Positions 25,301-40,300 of a DNA stretch of 64,000 nt are shown piece after piece. Position 1 is the first letter of the stretch. Each line of letters begins with the position of its first letter. The notes under the pieces are model-generated. The model was not told where the DNA came from. It worked only from the letters and a program-made list of their open reading frames with translations, and made no database searches. The stretch spans positions 62,462-126,461 of the forward strand of contig VXBP01007102.1 in NCBI GenBank assembly GCA_013400115.1. Direction: 5' to 3'. This DNA is from Rhinopomastus cyanomelas. Taxonomy: Eukaryota; Chordata; Aves; Bucerotiformes; Rhinopomastidae. Both the position numbers and the translations under genes were made by a program.

Positions 25301-28300
25301 TGTGATTAAAGTTCCTGGAAACTAAAACAGTACAAACAAATAATAACATAAACACATTATTCGTTTAGACGCCTGTCCCCTTTCTGAAGGAAAATAATTC
25401 ATGTATAAAGCAGAAATAAGATCCATGGCTTAATGACGTTGCACGATGCACCATTTCTAAAGCTCACTGGAAGATAAATGTTCATCTCGGTGGGTGTTGA
25501 CTGAACCCCAGGAAGCAAATGAGCACATGGGCTGGTTCTCCAACATATTTAACTTAGAAAGAAAAAAAATTTTGAAATCTTTTTGGATTGAGATTTAGTT
25601 TACATTGGTGTGTGCATTACCACAAAACATCTCTAGGCTAGCTGAGAAGTTGCCTCCACATGGCTACTTTGGGGTTTGACACTTAAATGAATTCTCAAAC
25701 ATGACCACACGCACTTTATGATCCCTGAGGGTGGGACTGACAATCTCAGCTGCAGTTTCTCACTGGATCTGCTGACCCTGCTTCAGAGAAGCCCTCAGGC
25801 TGTTTCCTTTGCATAGTTGCCCCATCCTTCCGTGGCTTGCTGGACTTGGGCATGACAATGACTGTTTTTCTTGACAAAGCCTAACGCTGACTTCAGATGG
25901 TCTTTTCTGTGTCTTTCAGCAACGATGTTCATCCTACAGCTCCTACATCCACTCCTGTCTGTTGTCCATATAGGTACAGAGAGGTGGCGAGTCTGGTCCT
26001 CAAAACAGAGACAGCACAAGAACGGGCGACGCGGACTCCCATATGTGACTTGCAGAAGGGGCAGTATAAAGAAATGATATTTCTTCTTGGGTATTTGTTG
26101 GGCATAGTCTGGTTAAGGAAAAAAATGTGCTGAGAAAGTGCTTAAAAACCCCTCATGTCACAAAAAGTGCTATTAAGCTGAAAAGTAGTTTTGTCACAAA
26201 CGGAGCGTAAGCACTTTCTCCACACAAAAATACGGCACTCCGCAGTGATGTGGCCAGGACAGAGAGCCGCTGCAGGAACTGCACCAGTATTATTCCACTC
26301 CTGTGGTTAGCTCGGAGGAACACTCACTTTAAGTATCCCTTGATGGGGCTGGCATTATATGCGGTTTTAATTAACAGAAAATTTGCTAACTTTATTTAGC
26401 CTCTGCAGAAAGGAAAATTACTTAGTGCTGTGTCAGCAGGTTTCTCAGATACACTTCGAAAACTGCTAACACATGCGTACGGATTCCTTTTTCAGAGTTA
26501 CAGAGAACCTGAGCAGAGCACGTGTGACAAGGTCTGGGTGGTGAGCCTCAGGTATCCCAGAAACAAAGGACAGAGAAAAATATTTCCCCCAAAGCAATAG
26601 GTCCCAGTGGTTCAGAACACTTGGTGGGGAGGCTGTTTAATGTTGTCCAACAAAATAAATCCATAGAATCATAAGGGATTGGAAGGACCTCGAAAGGTCA
26701 TCTAGTCCAATCCCCCCGCCAGAGCAGGATCACCTCACTGGAGAAGCCATGGAATCAGAGTTACTCAGTAAAACATCTTAAAAATCTGAAAGCCAATATC
26801 AAAGAGTGTTCTGAGAAGGTTCTGAGCTGGATCTCTCACCTGCACAGGATCACAAGACCTTGGCCTTCCTCCACAGAGCTGTGAGCAGCTCAGTTCAAAA
26901 TATCTGCCACAGGAACCATTTCTAGAATGTGTTTCCTGGCCACAAGGGCGTTGCTTGCCAGAAGAGACAAATGAAAGATCAGCATCTACTGCCTAGCAAT
27001 GTGCCATTGACTATGATACATCTCCATCACTCTCTTCATTCCTGCCCAAACCTTCACAAATTATGGAAGCAAAATACCAAAGCCAAAGGCCTAGCTCACA
27101 GAACGACTATTGAAAAGGGAAGTCATGAAATCATAGAATCATTCAGGTTGGAAAAGACCCTTGAGATCACCAAGCCCAACCAACAGCCCTACTCCACCAA
27201 GTTCCCCAGTAAAGCAGGTCCCTAAGCACCACATCAGTCTTTAACTCAACCATGTCTCTGGGTAGTTTAGTCCAATCCCTGACTACTCTGTCATTAACAT
27301 CATTTTCCCCAATGTCCAGCCTCGCCCTCCCCTGGTGCAGCTTGAGGTCACTCTCTCTTGTTCTATCACTAATTTTCTATGAGAAGAGACTAGGGCCCAA
27401 ATCTCCACAATGTCCCTTCAGGTAGTTGTAGAGGGTAACAAGGTATAGGGTGTCTTTCCTGCTTGAGGATACTCCCACAGGTATTTTTCTTATTGCAGGA
27501 GGTGATCCTACAAATGAACTCGGCTGAACTTGGCTACAAACTTAGTAAGAAAGAAAGCCAGCGGCAAGTGTCACTATTATCACACAGGACAGTATGGATT
27601 GGTGAAGCCAAATCCTCTCTGATGATGCTTAACACACATATTTTGTCCCTATGAAGTTACAGATGGTGCAACTGGGAGCACTAATTTGCAAAAGCTTTAA
27701 AAAAATTTGGAGCTAAGGGGCCATCAACTTAACACATCCTTCTTCCTTCCTCAATTAGCCAACACCTAACCGCCTATAACAAGCAGATAGATATCTAAGT
27801 AGCGAAGCATAAAACTTATCTGGTGCTCAAAGTTCACTTTTTGGAGAATAAACACCTTCTAAATGGCTTCTTCCCTCAAGACTGCAGCACAGGAGACACG
27901 TCTGCCATTGCCAATCCACACAGCCAACCACTGGCTGAAACACTGTCCTCACCAAACACAAATCACTGGAATGATTCCACAGATCTGGAATGATCCTGCT
28001 CTGTGCATGAGCAATGGGAGCATCACACACAAACTATCACCCTCTGCATCTTCAAAGATGCTGAAAATCTGGAAAACGTAAAAGTCATCACACGCAGTTT
28101 GCACAGGTCCAGTTCTCAAGGCTGAAGGTCACTGCCCAACAGGCAGACTTCTCTTACAACAGGATTCATTATCTTGGCTCTTGAAGGAGAAGCACCAACT
28201 TAAAGTTGTTTTATAAGAAAATAGAAGATTAGAAAAAAACCACCACCTACCTGAGGGCCGATCAGACCGCTGATTCCTGGGAATCCTGGCTCTCCTTTTT

Positions 28301-31300
28301 TACCCTGCGCGTTCAACAGAGGAACAAGAATTAGACACCAACGCAAAGGCCACTACTGACTTTGCAACGTCTTTCACCTCCCAAATCATCACAAAGTGGG
28401 TACACAACACACAGGGCTACAAACAAAGGCAACAGACATCGTTTGGATGGGAAACTCCAGTTGTCTGTCAGGTCTGTATCTCTCCAGACTGTGATAACAA
28501 CCTCCACACACAAGTTTATCTTATGTACATCTCAATGTCTCTCACCTCAGTGCTGCCCACAGAGGGTCAGAGATGTCACAGTGCTGAGGAACAGCCGAGG
28601 GAGGAGGTATGATGTGCAGAAATGTGCTAGGAGGCACTTGCCTTGCTGCAGTCTAGACTTTTGTTCCTCCTCAACAAAGCCAAGCAGCATGCCTTGTGTT
28701 CCTTGCACCGTCTCACACATTAAGAGAGACAAGAAACACTCTGGTGCATGGATGATTATAAAGGATTCACAATCTCTAACCCAGGAAACAGGAATCCATG
28801 AAGCTTTTTAAACTAAATTTGGCATTCCCACCGAGCCACGGAGCTCACTGGCTCCTGTGCAAGTGAGAAAGGGTCCTCCAGATGAACCAATCACTCTGGT
28901 TGGAAAAGACCCCTGGGATCACTGAGTCCAACCATCTACCCTACCTTACACATTCACCCCTAAACCAGATCCCTCAACACCTCATCCAAAATTCAACACC
29001 TCATCATTCACATTGTGAATGAGTATGATCAAATGCCAACTAGTTCCTCTGTAAACTAGATGGAATGAGAGGATTAACTCTGTCCTTTTACTTCTACACT
29101 ACCAGAGAAGACCAAAGAAACCCACAAGGTCAGTGAATGTTGGAGTTCCTTGAAGACACTAGACTTTTACAGTCTCTGTACAGTAAAACACACAGTCAGA
29201 GCATCCATCTAGCTTGAAGATGCAAACACCTTCACAGCTGACCAGCTTATGGGTAATAAGAAATGAAAAGTTATAAGGACTTCTGGAGATTGAGACAGGT
29301 TGCACCTTGGGACTGGGTCCTTCCAAAAAAAGTCTACCTAATTTGTTGGGCAAATTTATTCTCTCCTGGATTATGTACACACCTCAGCTTGGAGATACAG
29401 TCAAGTATCCCCTTCCCTTGGACCCTGTGAGTTTCAGGTGATTCAAATCAAGGGGAGTTCACACACAGAGAAATAAGAGCTGAAACAGTGCTGGTTGCCT
29501 GTTTCAAGTTCTGACTGGCCAGAACTAGATCATCATAAAAAAGAACCCACTCAGAAGACCAATGAGTCAAGAAGGGGCAAATCAAATATATTTCTGTCCC
29601 ACCACCAACTGTATAAAGAAGAGCTCAGCAGCCCTCCAGAGACCTGAAAATGTCTCTCTCTCATAGCAGTTAGGAGGGATAAACCTTTCGCCTACCAGCA
29701 AGCCCTCTCTGCACCTTTCTTCTGGCTGGAGGGCATACCCTGAAGCCAGTAGTCCCCAGTTTCAATGGGATTCTTTAGACTGTTGTAAAACAAACACATA
29801 GCTCCTACTGAGACCCACCGGCTTGTAATTTACTTGTAAGGAGTCAAGAAAGATCTGTTAAGCTTTCCATGATGCCCTGGCTTGGGGAATAAACATTCAG
29901 GGGATGTGGACACATAAACTTGAAAACCTGCTGAAACATGACAGCTGAACTCACCCCTTTGTAATTCACCTCTGGAGCTTCCTTGGTTCCTCTGGTCTCC
30001 AACCCAACAGACTCTGGCTCTGAATTTTGCACTTAGCTCACAAGAAGGAGATTCTTGCAGTAAAATTAGTCTAAGTTATCTCTGTCTTTACATCCAACTC
30101 CCTCTCATGCCGTGTTTTGGATGAATTATTTTGTGCATGAAGTAACTTGCAAAAAGGGGAAGTATTATTTCTTACCTGCCCAACTAGTCCATTTGAGTCT
30201 GAAATATGGAGAATGACATTCTTTACAGGCTACTATTTTAAAAAGACATCCTCCATCACTTTTTGTTCCTTTACAAAACCATTCTTACTATCCTATGGTA
30301 CTCACAGGGGTTTCCTTGCTTGTTTTGCACTGGTATTTTTTGAGCAAGGGAAATTTTTGACACTGAAAATTTAGGTTAGGGTCTAGGTTAGGGTTAGCTG
30401 CCTGTTGTGGAAAGCACAAGTACAGGATAAGTGTTCTGTCTTGGTCTCCTTCTGAAATTTCACTTGAAGGAACTGGCATAATTTCAGTAACAGGTAAACT
30501 CTTGAGATGCAAGTTATTTGGGGCACACTTCAGAAGAATCCTGTGTTTAGGATTGGTTCTCCACAGATCCGTGTGTTTTCCAGAGGACTGACATACACCT
30601 GCACCTTTTGTGTCTATCAAGCAAGAGGAGGCGTGTTTGCTTCTAACAAACGTTTCACAGAATCACAGAACATTAGGGATTCCCAGAATCACAGACTGTT
30701 ACAGATTGGAAGGGACCTCGAAAGGTCATCTAAGTCTAATCTCCCCTGCTGGAGCAGGGTAAGCCTACAGCACCTGATGTACCCAGACTGTCTCCCATCC
30801 ACGTACAAACCAGACCCAAACCTGCTTAGCTAGTCCAACAGTCCATCTCTATGTCTCTTCACTCAGGTAGCCCAATTGCCCCTCCAAAGCAGGATCACCT
30901 AGATCCAGTCACACAGGAACATAGCCAGGCAGGTGTCAGTAGACCAGATGTCAGGTACATTAGAGTAGAATCAAAGTACTTCAATTCTTTTCAACTTCAC
31001 CAAAGAAAGAGTAGGACAGAATGAAGGGTAAAACCCACAAAACCACTCTACAATGAAAACAGGCTCTCAGAGTTCTGGCTCTTTCTCTGGCAGTTTTAGT
31101 AAATTTTTGTAGTTTTACTTGGTCTTCTTGGCCACCTGGGCACACTGCTGGCTCATATTCTGTTAGCTATGGACAGCACCCCCAGGTCCTTTCCCACTGT
31201 GCAGCTGTCCAGTCACTCTTCTCCAAGCCCGTAGCGTTGCACGGGGTTGTAGTGACCCAAGTGCAAGACCTTTTTGAATCCCATACAGCTGGACTTGTCC

Positions 31301-34300
31301 ATTGATCCAGCCTGTCCAGATCTCTCTCTAGCATCTTCCTATCCTCAAGCAGATCAGCATCTCCACCCCACTTGGTATCACACCCAGATTTACTGCAGAT
31401 GCACTTGGTCCCCTCATCAGATCATTGCTAAACATATTAAACAAGACTGGCCTCAGCTAACACTGATTCTTGGCCTTAACCATAGTCTTCAGAAATCTGT
31501 AAGGTGGTCTTAAGCAATCTGTAATACCAAGACCAGAAGAAAGAAACCTTGGGCCATCAGAAGCCCTGATGACAGGGCTTCTTTACCCCACCTTGTACCA
31601 CACATACAGAAGAGTCTGACAGTGCTCCAAGAAATGTGCAGTCTACGCAGGGGTGATGGAAAAACGTTTATGCAAGTACAACAAATGCATTTAAGTGAAA
31701 TGGTGACTCTCTGAAGACTACGTCTACTTTCTTGGCAACAGTACTATCCCATGTACTATTTTCTTTCTTCAGAAATGACAAGAACAGCAGCTTCAGGCCA
31801 AAAGAATATCATACTTCCTCTTTTCCTAGAAATTTTTCCAAGATGTATGACCCCATTCCTGTCAGCCAAACTGTCATTGGGGTATTTGGCACAAGGTATC
31901 GTGTTCTATGAAATCTACACTCTGTGTAGGTGGCTCCTGCATTATATTTCTTACACCAGTCAGTGCTGCCCCTGTCCTTCCACACGTCAGGGTTCTTAAT
32001 TTCCACTGAACTCTTCATGAGATGTGAATTTCTCCATGAAATGGTTCCAAACATGTCTTTAGTCCATCAGTAGTCTGTGCCAGCTGCATTACAGCTAACT
32101 AAAGCACTGCAGTCTTCTAAGAACTCCAACTAATGGTCGCCCTTGCATCCCTGTGTCAGGACAGGGACTCTGTATTTGCCATTTACATCTCGTTTGAGGA
32201 CCATCATACAAAACTGATGTTGAATCATACTGCAAAAGGGACTGTTTTCCAAAAGCACACTACTTGAAAAGGTCCTGAAGCCAATCTTCCACGGTAATCT
32301 GTCCTTTACATTACAAGATGTTAGTGCAGAATGTACATAAAGTAACTGAGAAACCAAATTTTTATTATATAAGTTGGTGCAGCATCATATCTTGAAGCCT
32401 AACCCTGGTAGAACACCAGAGGGACCAGGCATGCAGATGGTTAGTGATTTTCATCTGCTCTACACAGCTCTGCTAAAAGGCAGTCACAAATTTGCCTCTA
32501 GCTATGCTTGATTTTTCTGTCCTCACCTTTGCAAAACCAGCTACATCTCTGCTAAACACAGTGATCTTGTGCTCATGTAACTTAAATTCTTTCTCACAAA
32601 GGATGGCCTTTGTCACCTGGCCTTCCAGATACAGTCAGCACAAAATGAAGGGAGATTTAGGGAAGACAACGACTCGGTATGACCCAAAGCTGTGCTGGAG
32701 AAGGCTATCCAGTGAAAAAAACTGGTGGGCACACGGCTGATCTGGCTGTTCGGCTAGCTCGCATATCCTTACACTCCTGCCCCGACTGCAGAGGTGCAGA
32801 GCTGAACAGATGTGCCTTAGAATAAAATCACAGAATAGTTTAGAAACTCAGAATCTTCCAGGTTGGGAAAAAAACATGACTATCAGTTTCAGCCATAACT
32901 TAACACTGCCAAGTCCACCAATAGACCATGTTCATAAGTGCCATGTCTACACGTCTTTTAAATAGCTCCTGGGATGATGGCTCAACCACTTTCCTGGGCA
33001 GCCAGTTCCAGTGATTGATAAACCTTTCAGTGAAGAAATTTTTCCCAACATCCTGTCAATAGACCAAGTCTTCAGCCAAAGCTAGAGCCACAAATTAAAA
33101 TGAGGCATGGAGATCTTGCTCATGTCCTCAACACCAGACTCCTCTACAGAGAGCCCTCCCAGTTGGGTGTGGGCATGATGGTTCACCACAGCTCTGAGCT
33201 GTGCATTCAGAGTCTGCCCCACCTTACACAGAGTCATTTAAAACTAGACTCAAACAAGTATTTGAGGAGATTTTGGTTCTTTGCGTTTTAACGTTCAGCC
33301 TGTCTAGAGAAATCCTTTCTGCAGCCAAATTTAAGTAAGATGGTAATCAATGCCTGGATTTATATTTCTGCTTTGTTGGGATCTGTACCGATGGTGAATC
33401 AGTAGTATCTGCTAATCTGTTATTTCTCCCACATCTAGGTTATTCATGTAGATCCACAAAGCTCAGGACTTTGATTCATTTCATGTATTCAACCATTAAA
33501 TGATGGCCTTTAATTAAACACCTAAGATGCCTGGTGACTAATAAAGACCCTTAGAGGTAGAAGAAATCTAACTAACTAGACAGGACAGAGTCTGGGGAAA
33601 CATCCAAAGACAGTATGGACCAACTGACATCTCAAATTATAATTAGCAGGGGCATTTTCTGTCCTCCTGCAGAGCCTGATGGATCACTGTCCTTTACCCA
33701 GCTAAAACGTCTATTAATCTTATTCAAGAAACAGTATTTCACAGCTGGCTCTAAAACCAGGACAATTCAGAACTTGCCAAGTTGTGAGTAAAGCACAGCA
33801 TAGCTATTTGCTAAAGAGATAAGGTGATATTTTCTAAAGACTGGAAAAGTACAAGAAGTGAGTAAATGCCCTTTTCCACTGTGACATTCACATGGGACTG
33901 CATGCCCCATCTTTCCAAGGAGAAGATTCCTAAAAGACAGACTTGCAGGTCAATTTATATAATGGAATGAAATGGCAAGCCTGTAGAAAACTGCCCAGCA
34001 ATGTGTCATCCTTGTACTATTCTTTGCCCATAACCCTTCCATCCTTGCAAGCAGCACGCTCACACCCAGACTGTTAAGAGCTCTGGTGCAGACTCAAGTG
34101 TAGATCATTACAGGCAGCCCCTCTGATCTCCTCTATGGTTTAAGCCATGATCAAGTCTTTGTGACTACTTAAAAAAAATAACCCATTAAAGAGCAGCACT
34201 GAGACTGAAGTGACTGCTTCCACACAGATTAAACAGGTATCTCACTTACACCCTCGTTTGTTGCCTAGTGAGATGTTTTTCATAGAAAGTGGCTGAAGCA

Positions 34301-37300
34301 AAGAAAGGCAGACTCAGCACATACATACTTTTCATCAGCACTTGGATATTTCAAGATATAACTGTGTCAGAGAAAATCCTCTTTTTTTCTTTTTAAACAA
34401 GAAGAAACTCTCCAAGCGCCAATGGTAGACCAGCTCCCATTTTGTGGGAGTTTCTGTATGAGGACAGATCAAACAGAACAGAAAATAAACAGTATTGCAA
34501 ACGTCTTCCCATTAATTTCAGCTCCAAAACAAGAACATTTCCCTGAGTTTTTGACTTCTCCATACTTCCAGTGTCTTAGTATGGCTTCCGAGTCATATTA
34601 ATTGATTATTATGTCATAGTAATATGACTTCAGAGTCATATTAAGAACCATCTTGCTAGCAAGTTTTTATCAAGGATAGAAAGACAAGAAACCTTCCTAG
34701 GGTCCCACAGAACACTGCACATAATCTGTGCACTCCAAGAGGTACTGAAGTTGCTGGACCATAAAGAAGGAAGAGAAGACAGGATCAGGGCCTCCAGGAT
34801 TCTTAAGTAAGTAGAAAAGTATATGTAGAGGGCAAGAAAGAACCAAACCTTCTTGGACAAAGCTGTTCCCAGCCTTTTGAGACATGAAATAAAACCAGCA
34901 ACTCACCCTTTGTCCTGGTAACCCAGGGATGCCAGGTTTGCCTTGCAGTCCAGTCTCTCCCTTTAAAAGTGAAAAGTTTTAAAAGTTAACTGAATGAGAA
35001 AAACTGAACAATAATTTCCTAGCTGTTTTGGGCTACCGTTACTGCATGGCTACCTAGACAACTCTTACCTGGTAATTATGTTGTCCTGTGAGCAGAAGAG
35101 GATAAGAAAACAGCATAGACAGAAGTGACAGTGCCCTGATTAAACACAGAGCACACAAATACATTTAAAAGACATAACTGAAACCAGATGAAGCTAGGGA
35201 ATGCATCTGCACAATGCCATCAATACTGCAAACCTCATCAAGAGGGAAACACAACAAACAAAAATCAAGGAACTAGAGTATCTGCAGATACTGAGGCAGG
35301 AATGATGGTCTGAGCTGACAGACCCTGCAGAGCTGTGTTATAATACATTACTAAAATAAGCCACAATCAACTCAGAAGCAAGACTGCGAGCATGCCTAAA
35401 TGGCTGGAAAAAAGTGTTGAAACACAAATACACATTCCCAGTTCTTAGTTTTCATCCACAAAATATTTTAGCCAGAATGTCGCGGTATAAAGCCAACCAT
35501 CCTCCAATCTTCCTTAGGTGATAGCTTACAAGCTGCTATTGATTGCTTTTCAGAGATGTGCTGAATGCCCACACACCTCTGCAGGACATGAACAATTGAA
35601 AAACAGTCCTGTTCTGCATGACAACAGTCTTGGGGCAATGTCTGTGACTGTGAGATGACTGCCCATGTCCTGTGTTCCACTTCCACGTGGTCAAAGTGGC
35701 CATCCACAGCAGGAGATCCTCTCTCAGCAGTGAAGAAACCAGGAGCCTGGGGTCACTGTTTAGCATTTCAGTGCATGTGTGATGTGTAAGATTATGCATG
35801 TGTGCCTCACACCACTAGGAGTTTCAATTTAGGGGAATGGCAAGCAGTGAGAGAAACAACTTACTGGAGGTCCAGGAAGTCCAGGTGGCCCTTGTGGTCC
35901 TCGTGGCCCAGGCTCTCCCTACAGAAATTATTTTTTTTTAAAAAGTGTGTTAAAATATCCTTATGAAATAATATATGGCCACATCACCCGTGCTGGCCAT
36001 CTGTGCAGGACCTATGCCACCCTTTTCCTCACAGGTCCCAAAGAACCAGTGCAGAGACCAGCTGATTTGCTCTTCAATCCCCTGGTTACTGAATTATCAG
36101 CACTCACTAGGCTGCGCTCAGACTGATCCACCCACACTCAGCAGGCATTCACCCACAAGTGGCTAATTCCTTCTCAAATGTAGTAACTCCACTGCAGTCA
36201 CTGGGCTATCCCGGATATTCTAGTAGAACACTGTGGGCTGGGAATCAGCGCTCGGGAAAGGCACTTCTTACAAACCAGCTTCCCCTGGCATTTCCCCTCA
36301 GCTGCACAGCTGTGAAGGGCTTCATTTAATATGACGCACATAATTACATTAATTAACATTTAAATACAAATTATTCACCTACCTACAGAAAATCTAAATT
36401 TTAAAATATTTTATTTATGCTGAGGGCTAACAGACTGAAGCAACAGAAGTCCTTCTCTCCTGTTTGAGTGCCCAGGTTCAGGGACAAACTCAGCATTAAA
36501 GTCAGACACGGATTAATTTTCATATTAACACTTCTCTGGACTTACAGAGCTGCAGAGCTGACTCCCTAATGGATACTTCTCATTTGTGTTAGATTCACTA
36601 CACATGCCCTTGGCTGATTATTTTCTCCACTGTGAATCAGAACGTCTGTTTCTTGATGACCTGACAGGGCTTGTACCCCCCTTAATTTCTGAAGCATTAA
36701 AGCATTTGAAGCAAACTTTAATCTGACAGGCACTTGAACGACACAAAGCATCCTCGCAGCAGAAGAACAGATATTGAATCTCTCTTACTTGCTCTCCTTT
36801 TAGGCCCTCAGTATGCACCTGCAACAAAAATGTAGAGTGGTAAAGGAGAAACAGAGGAAAGACAACACAGGAGGTGCCAGGGGTTTATGGTCCCTGCTCT
36901 GTGACATTTTCTCTCTTTGCCTTTCTTTTGAGATGCCTGCCATGGGCTACAGCTCCTCAAACTCTGCTGCAGCCTGGGGGACCCTTTCTGTCTAAACAGC
37001 ACGGCCTGACAGGACCTTGCTCACTCAGTTACCTCTGAAGTGATTTACGTGGTTGTACAAACAGCGAGAGCTTCATTCATGACCTCACTGCTATGAATAA
37101 GCTGGGAGGTTCATCAGCTCTTGTCTTGTTTAAAATTACAAAGTCACACTGAATTAAGGAAGAAACAGCAGCCTGACGTTCAGTGTGGACATGATTTAGA
37201 CCTTCTCTCATCTCCTTGGTGTTCTGGCTGTGACTGGCAGCTGTCAGTCTTCCCAGCCTGTTCTCCACCCACCTCTTGGATCTTTGGGCTCACATCTCAG

Positions 37301-40300
37301 GTTTTATGAGTCTTTCAAGATCTCATGGCAACTACTGTCACCATGAATTTCACTCTTAAGCAGGGGAGTAAAAGGTTTTTACCCAAATGGGGTCTTTTCA
37401 GAGCTCGCTTCCTTCTTACTTTCTGCCACAGTCTGGGCAAGGCCATTGCCTGCTGCTGTTCTCACAATGTTTGCTTGCTTTGGTACAGGGCTGAAGGTGA
37501 TGTTGCTGGTATAAGGGACCCTTTAATGCTTTCTACCAACAGTCCAAGAGTGCTGCTCACTAGTTTTAGCCCTCTTATTTTCCTTTTTTAAAATAAAAAG
37601 GGCACTCCCCAACTGCTCTTTTATTGAGTCCCTGTGGAACTCATTTCTACACCTCTTGTCTGGATAACCTGCAGTATACTTTCATTGTCCATTCACCTGG
37701 AGATGACATTTTCATACAAAAAATCTAACCTCTGGACATCCTTATGTCCTTGTTGGTGACATCTCTGGGGTCACAGAAGGCATTGCTGAAGGCTGTGAGG
37801 TGCACAAAGGGATATAAACCTAGCACCACATGAAAGATCCATCTTGCTCTCTCCTATTTTCTTGGTTTTTTTATCTCTGCTTTCCTGACTTGAGCACACC
37901 AGCTCCTAGTTATCTCATATTCCAGCAGGACTTTTTCCAGACATAATACAAGGAAAGATCATTTCCCTTCATCAGAAATTGCTTCTTTCTTCTCGCCTCC
38001 CAGTTCTCACATCCAGCCCATGACAAAGGCACTCAGCAATGCAATTGCTGGACTTGCCTTTGCTTTTACAACTTTCACAGGCTCTACTTTCCAAAGGCCA
38101 TTAGGCATGAACTCAAGGTCTGTCCTGAGAACCACACAGTATCGCTCTCTCTGATACACTGGAGGCAATACTCTCATTTCCACCTGATCTTCCAAAACTT
38201 ACCTTCTTCAAAAATCTCGACTGCCTTAAAGTTAACTTGGTTGGTTTTTTTAAATAAAAACAATGTTTAAGACTGTCTCTCACTTAAGTCCTCTCACCCC
38301 CAGTTTCCACCTCTTCTCTTCATGAAATAATGCTTACAACATCTGACAAAGCGACAACAAAACTCTTACTGAGGAGCCAGGCAGTCCTGGGAGTCCTGGT
38401 TCACCCTGCAGGGAAACATGAAATGAACAAAGCAACACATAACACAAACCAAAAGCAAACCCTGAGTATGTTCTCCAGCTGCTGCTGCTCTTGTTTTCAA
38501 TAATTAATATAGAAGAACATGCAATCCAAACTAACTCTGGCCAGCAGGTAAATGTATGTAGGAACCAGTGTGTCCTGTGTTGCTGTGATGCTACACATTG
38601 ATTTTAGTGACTTGAAATGAATTATACCCTGGATGCAACCTGACGTTAAGCTTGAGCTTCATAAATCTTGTAATTGGTGTAGGGTTATCACACAAGTAAA
38701 TAAGATTGATGCTCAGAACCCTAACAGAATCTGCAGGATGGATATTTAGGGGCCAAAATACTTTTGTTTGATAATGAACAAAAAAATTATTGCAAAAAGA
38801 AAAACAAATGAAAAATGATACCATCTTCCCCGAGGCGTTTCAGAGAGCAGACTCGCGCTAAGTGTTTGCAGGACACCGCACCCTCTGCACATGATTTATT
38901 GCCTTTTAGGCTGTCCATTTTTTCCACTCCATTTTTCTCCAACATTGCCCACCATTTGTTATCAAGACTGAGCATCCTTGCTCATGGCAGGGGGGTTGGA
39001 ACTAGATAATCCTGAAGGTTCCTCACAACCCAAATCTTTCTATAATTCTATGGTTTATTGTGAAGCAATTTCATATTGTGCCGGAAAAACTGAAGAGAGA
39101 TGCATCAACTGGTCTGACACTTAGGGAGAAAGGATGTTCTAGAAGCACCACCTCAGTCACCTCATAGCTACAGATGAAGAGTTATGAACTCAAGTGTTCT
39201 ATGTGCACATGTGCTGGAACACAAAGGTCTTGTTAGTTATGAGGCTTCTGAAGCCTCACCTATAGCTGCTGGATTTGAGTGGACAAGTTCTGGCAAAGAG
39301 AGATTTGCTCCTGATCTCTGCATGCTTGGATAAGGCTCACTGCCTTATCTGGAGCACAACAGAAGTCAAATCCAGAACTGGGCATGCCTTTCCATTCTTG
39401 CCAAAGAAATGGGTAGGAAATAACAAAACCACAAAGTCACCTCTAGCACAGAGGGAAACATACGGCTGCCCTGGAAATTCTAACAACTCTGTAAAATAAT
39501 GAGGTCAAAACTGCTACTGAGAGCAGTGAATAATTATTTTGCAGCTCAGAGGGTTAAGACTTGCTTGATTGGCACTTTCTGAGTCAATCCTCTATCTCCT
39601 GGGTCAAAAACCTGGCATCTACACACACATATTGTCATTCCTACCCACCTTTCTTAGTTGAGAAAGACATCCTGAGCCAAGCTACTCTCTGCTTCCTTCT
39701 ATTCCCACTGTGAGGGCTAAGCTAAGTGCAGAGGAGCTATAATGAGATGTGATTTAGCAATTACCTATATCCATTTTAGACAGAAAGGAGATCAGAAAAG
39801 TGAAACACTTAGATGCACATCAGCTTCACTTATACACAAATGTGATCAATATTAGGCAAAAACCCCTAGTGTTTTCATGATTGAGAGCCCAAGGCAGATT
39901 CAACAAATGAGCATCCAAACCTCTCCTGTGCATCCCATCCCAACTCACCTTTTCTCCTTTGGTCCCAGAGGCACCTGGAGGGCCTGGGCTGCCAGCAGGG
40001 CCCTACAAACAGGTAAAACAGGGATAAAAATGTGCTTTGCCTACTGCAGGACATCAGTTGCCATTCCCTTAAAGCACAGGAGAAACAGAATGCTGCAGGT
40101 TTGGGTATTGGCAGCGCAGTTAAGTCCCATGGTAGTGGAGTAGAAGCTAATAGAACACACAAGGCTGTTTTGGCTCTGCTGCATAGAGAGGAAGGGGAAT
40201 AAGGATGGAGATGCCACAATAACAGCAGTCCAATCTCAGCTGGTTCAGAAGGATTGCAGCTCACAGAGTATATCTGTGTCAAACAGAAGATGCAGGATAA

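Larger units (their letters stand above)
19781..28250 (-). other. Intron between W12 and W13
   Basis: 8.5 kb intron. Holds a 62-bp duplication, the tRNA-derived SINE-like element and CR1 fragments at 23123, 26661 and 27128. 20600-23120 and 23820-26660 show nothing else I recognise, apart from a G-run near 22169. Confidence 0.7.
28305..34906 (-). other. Intron between W11 and W12
   Basis: 6.6 kb intron with CR1 fragments at 28884, 30656, 30684, 31115 and 32825. 28993-30655, 31521-32824 and 33063-34906 show nothing else I recognise apart from a short AGTCATATT inverted repeat (34591-34629). Confidence 0.7.

Noticed and set aside
30371..30397. TTAGGG-like run (ggttagggtctaggttagggttag), resembling telomere repeat
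   Set aside because: Only about three imperfect units; far too short for an interstitial telomere block and easily due to chance.
34591..34643. AGTCATATT inverted and direct repeats as a transposon end or hairpin RNA
   Set aside because: Arms are only 9 bp and AT rich, without target duplication or coding partner.
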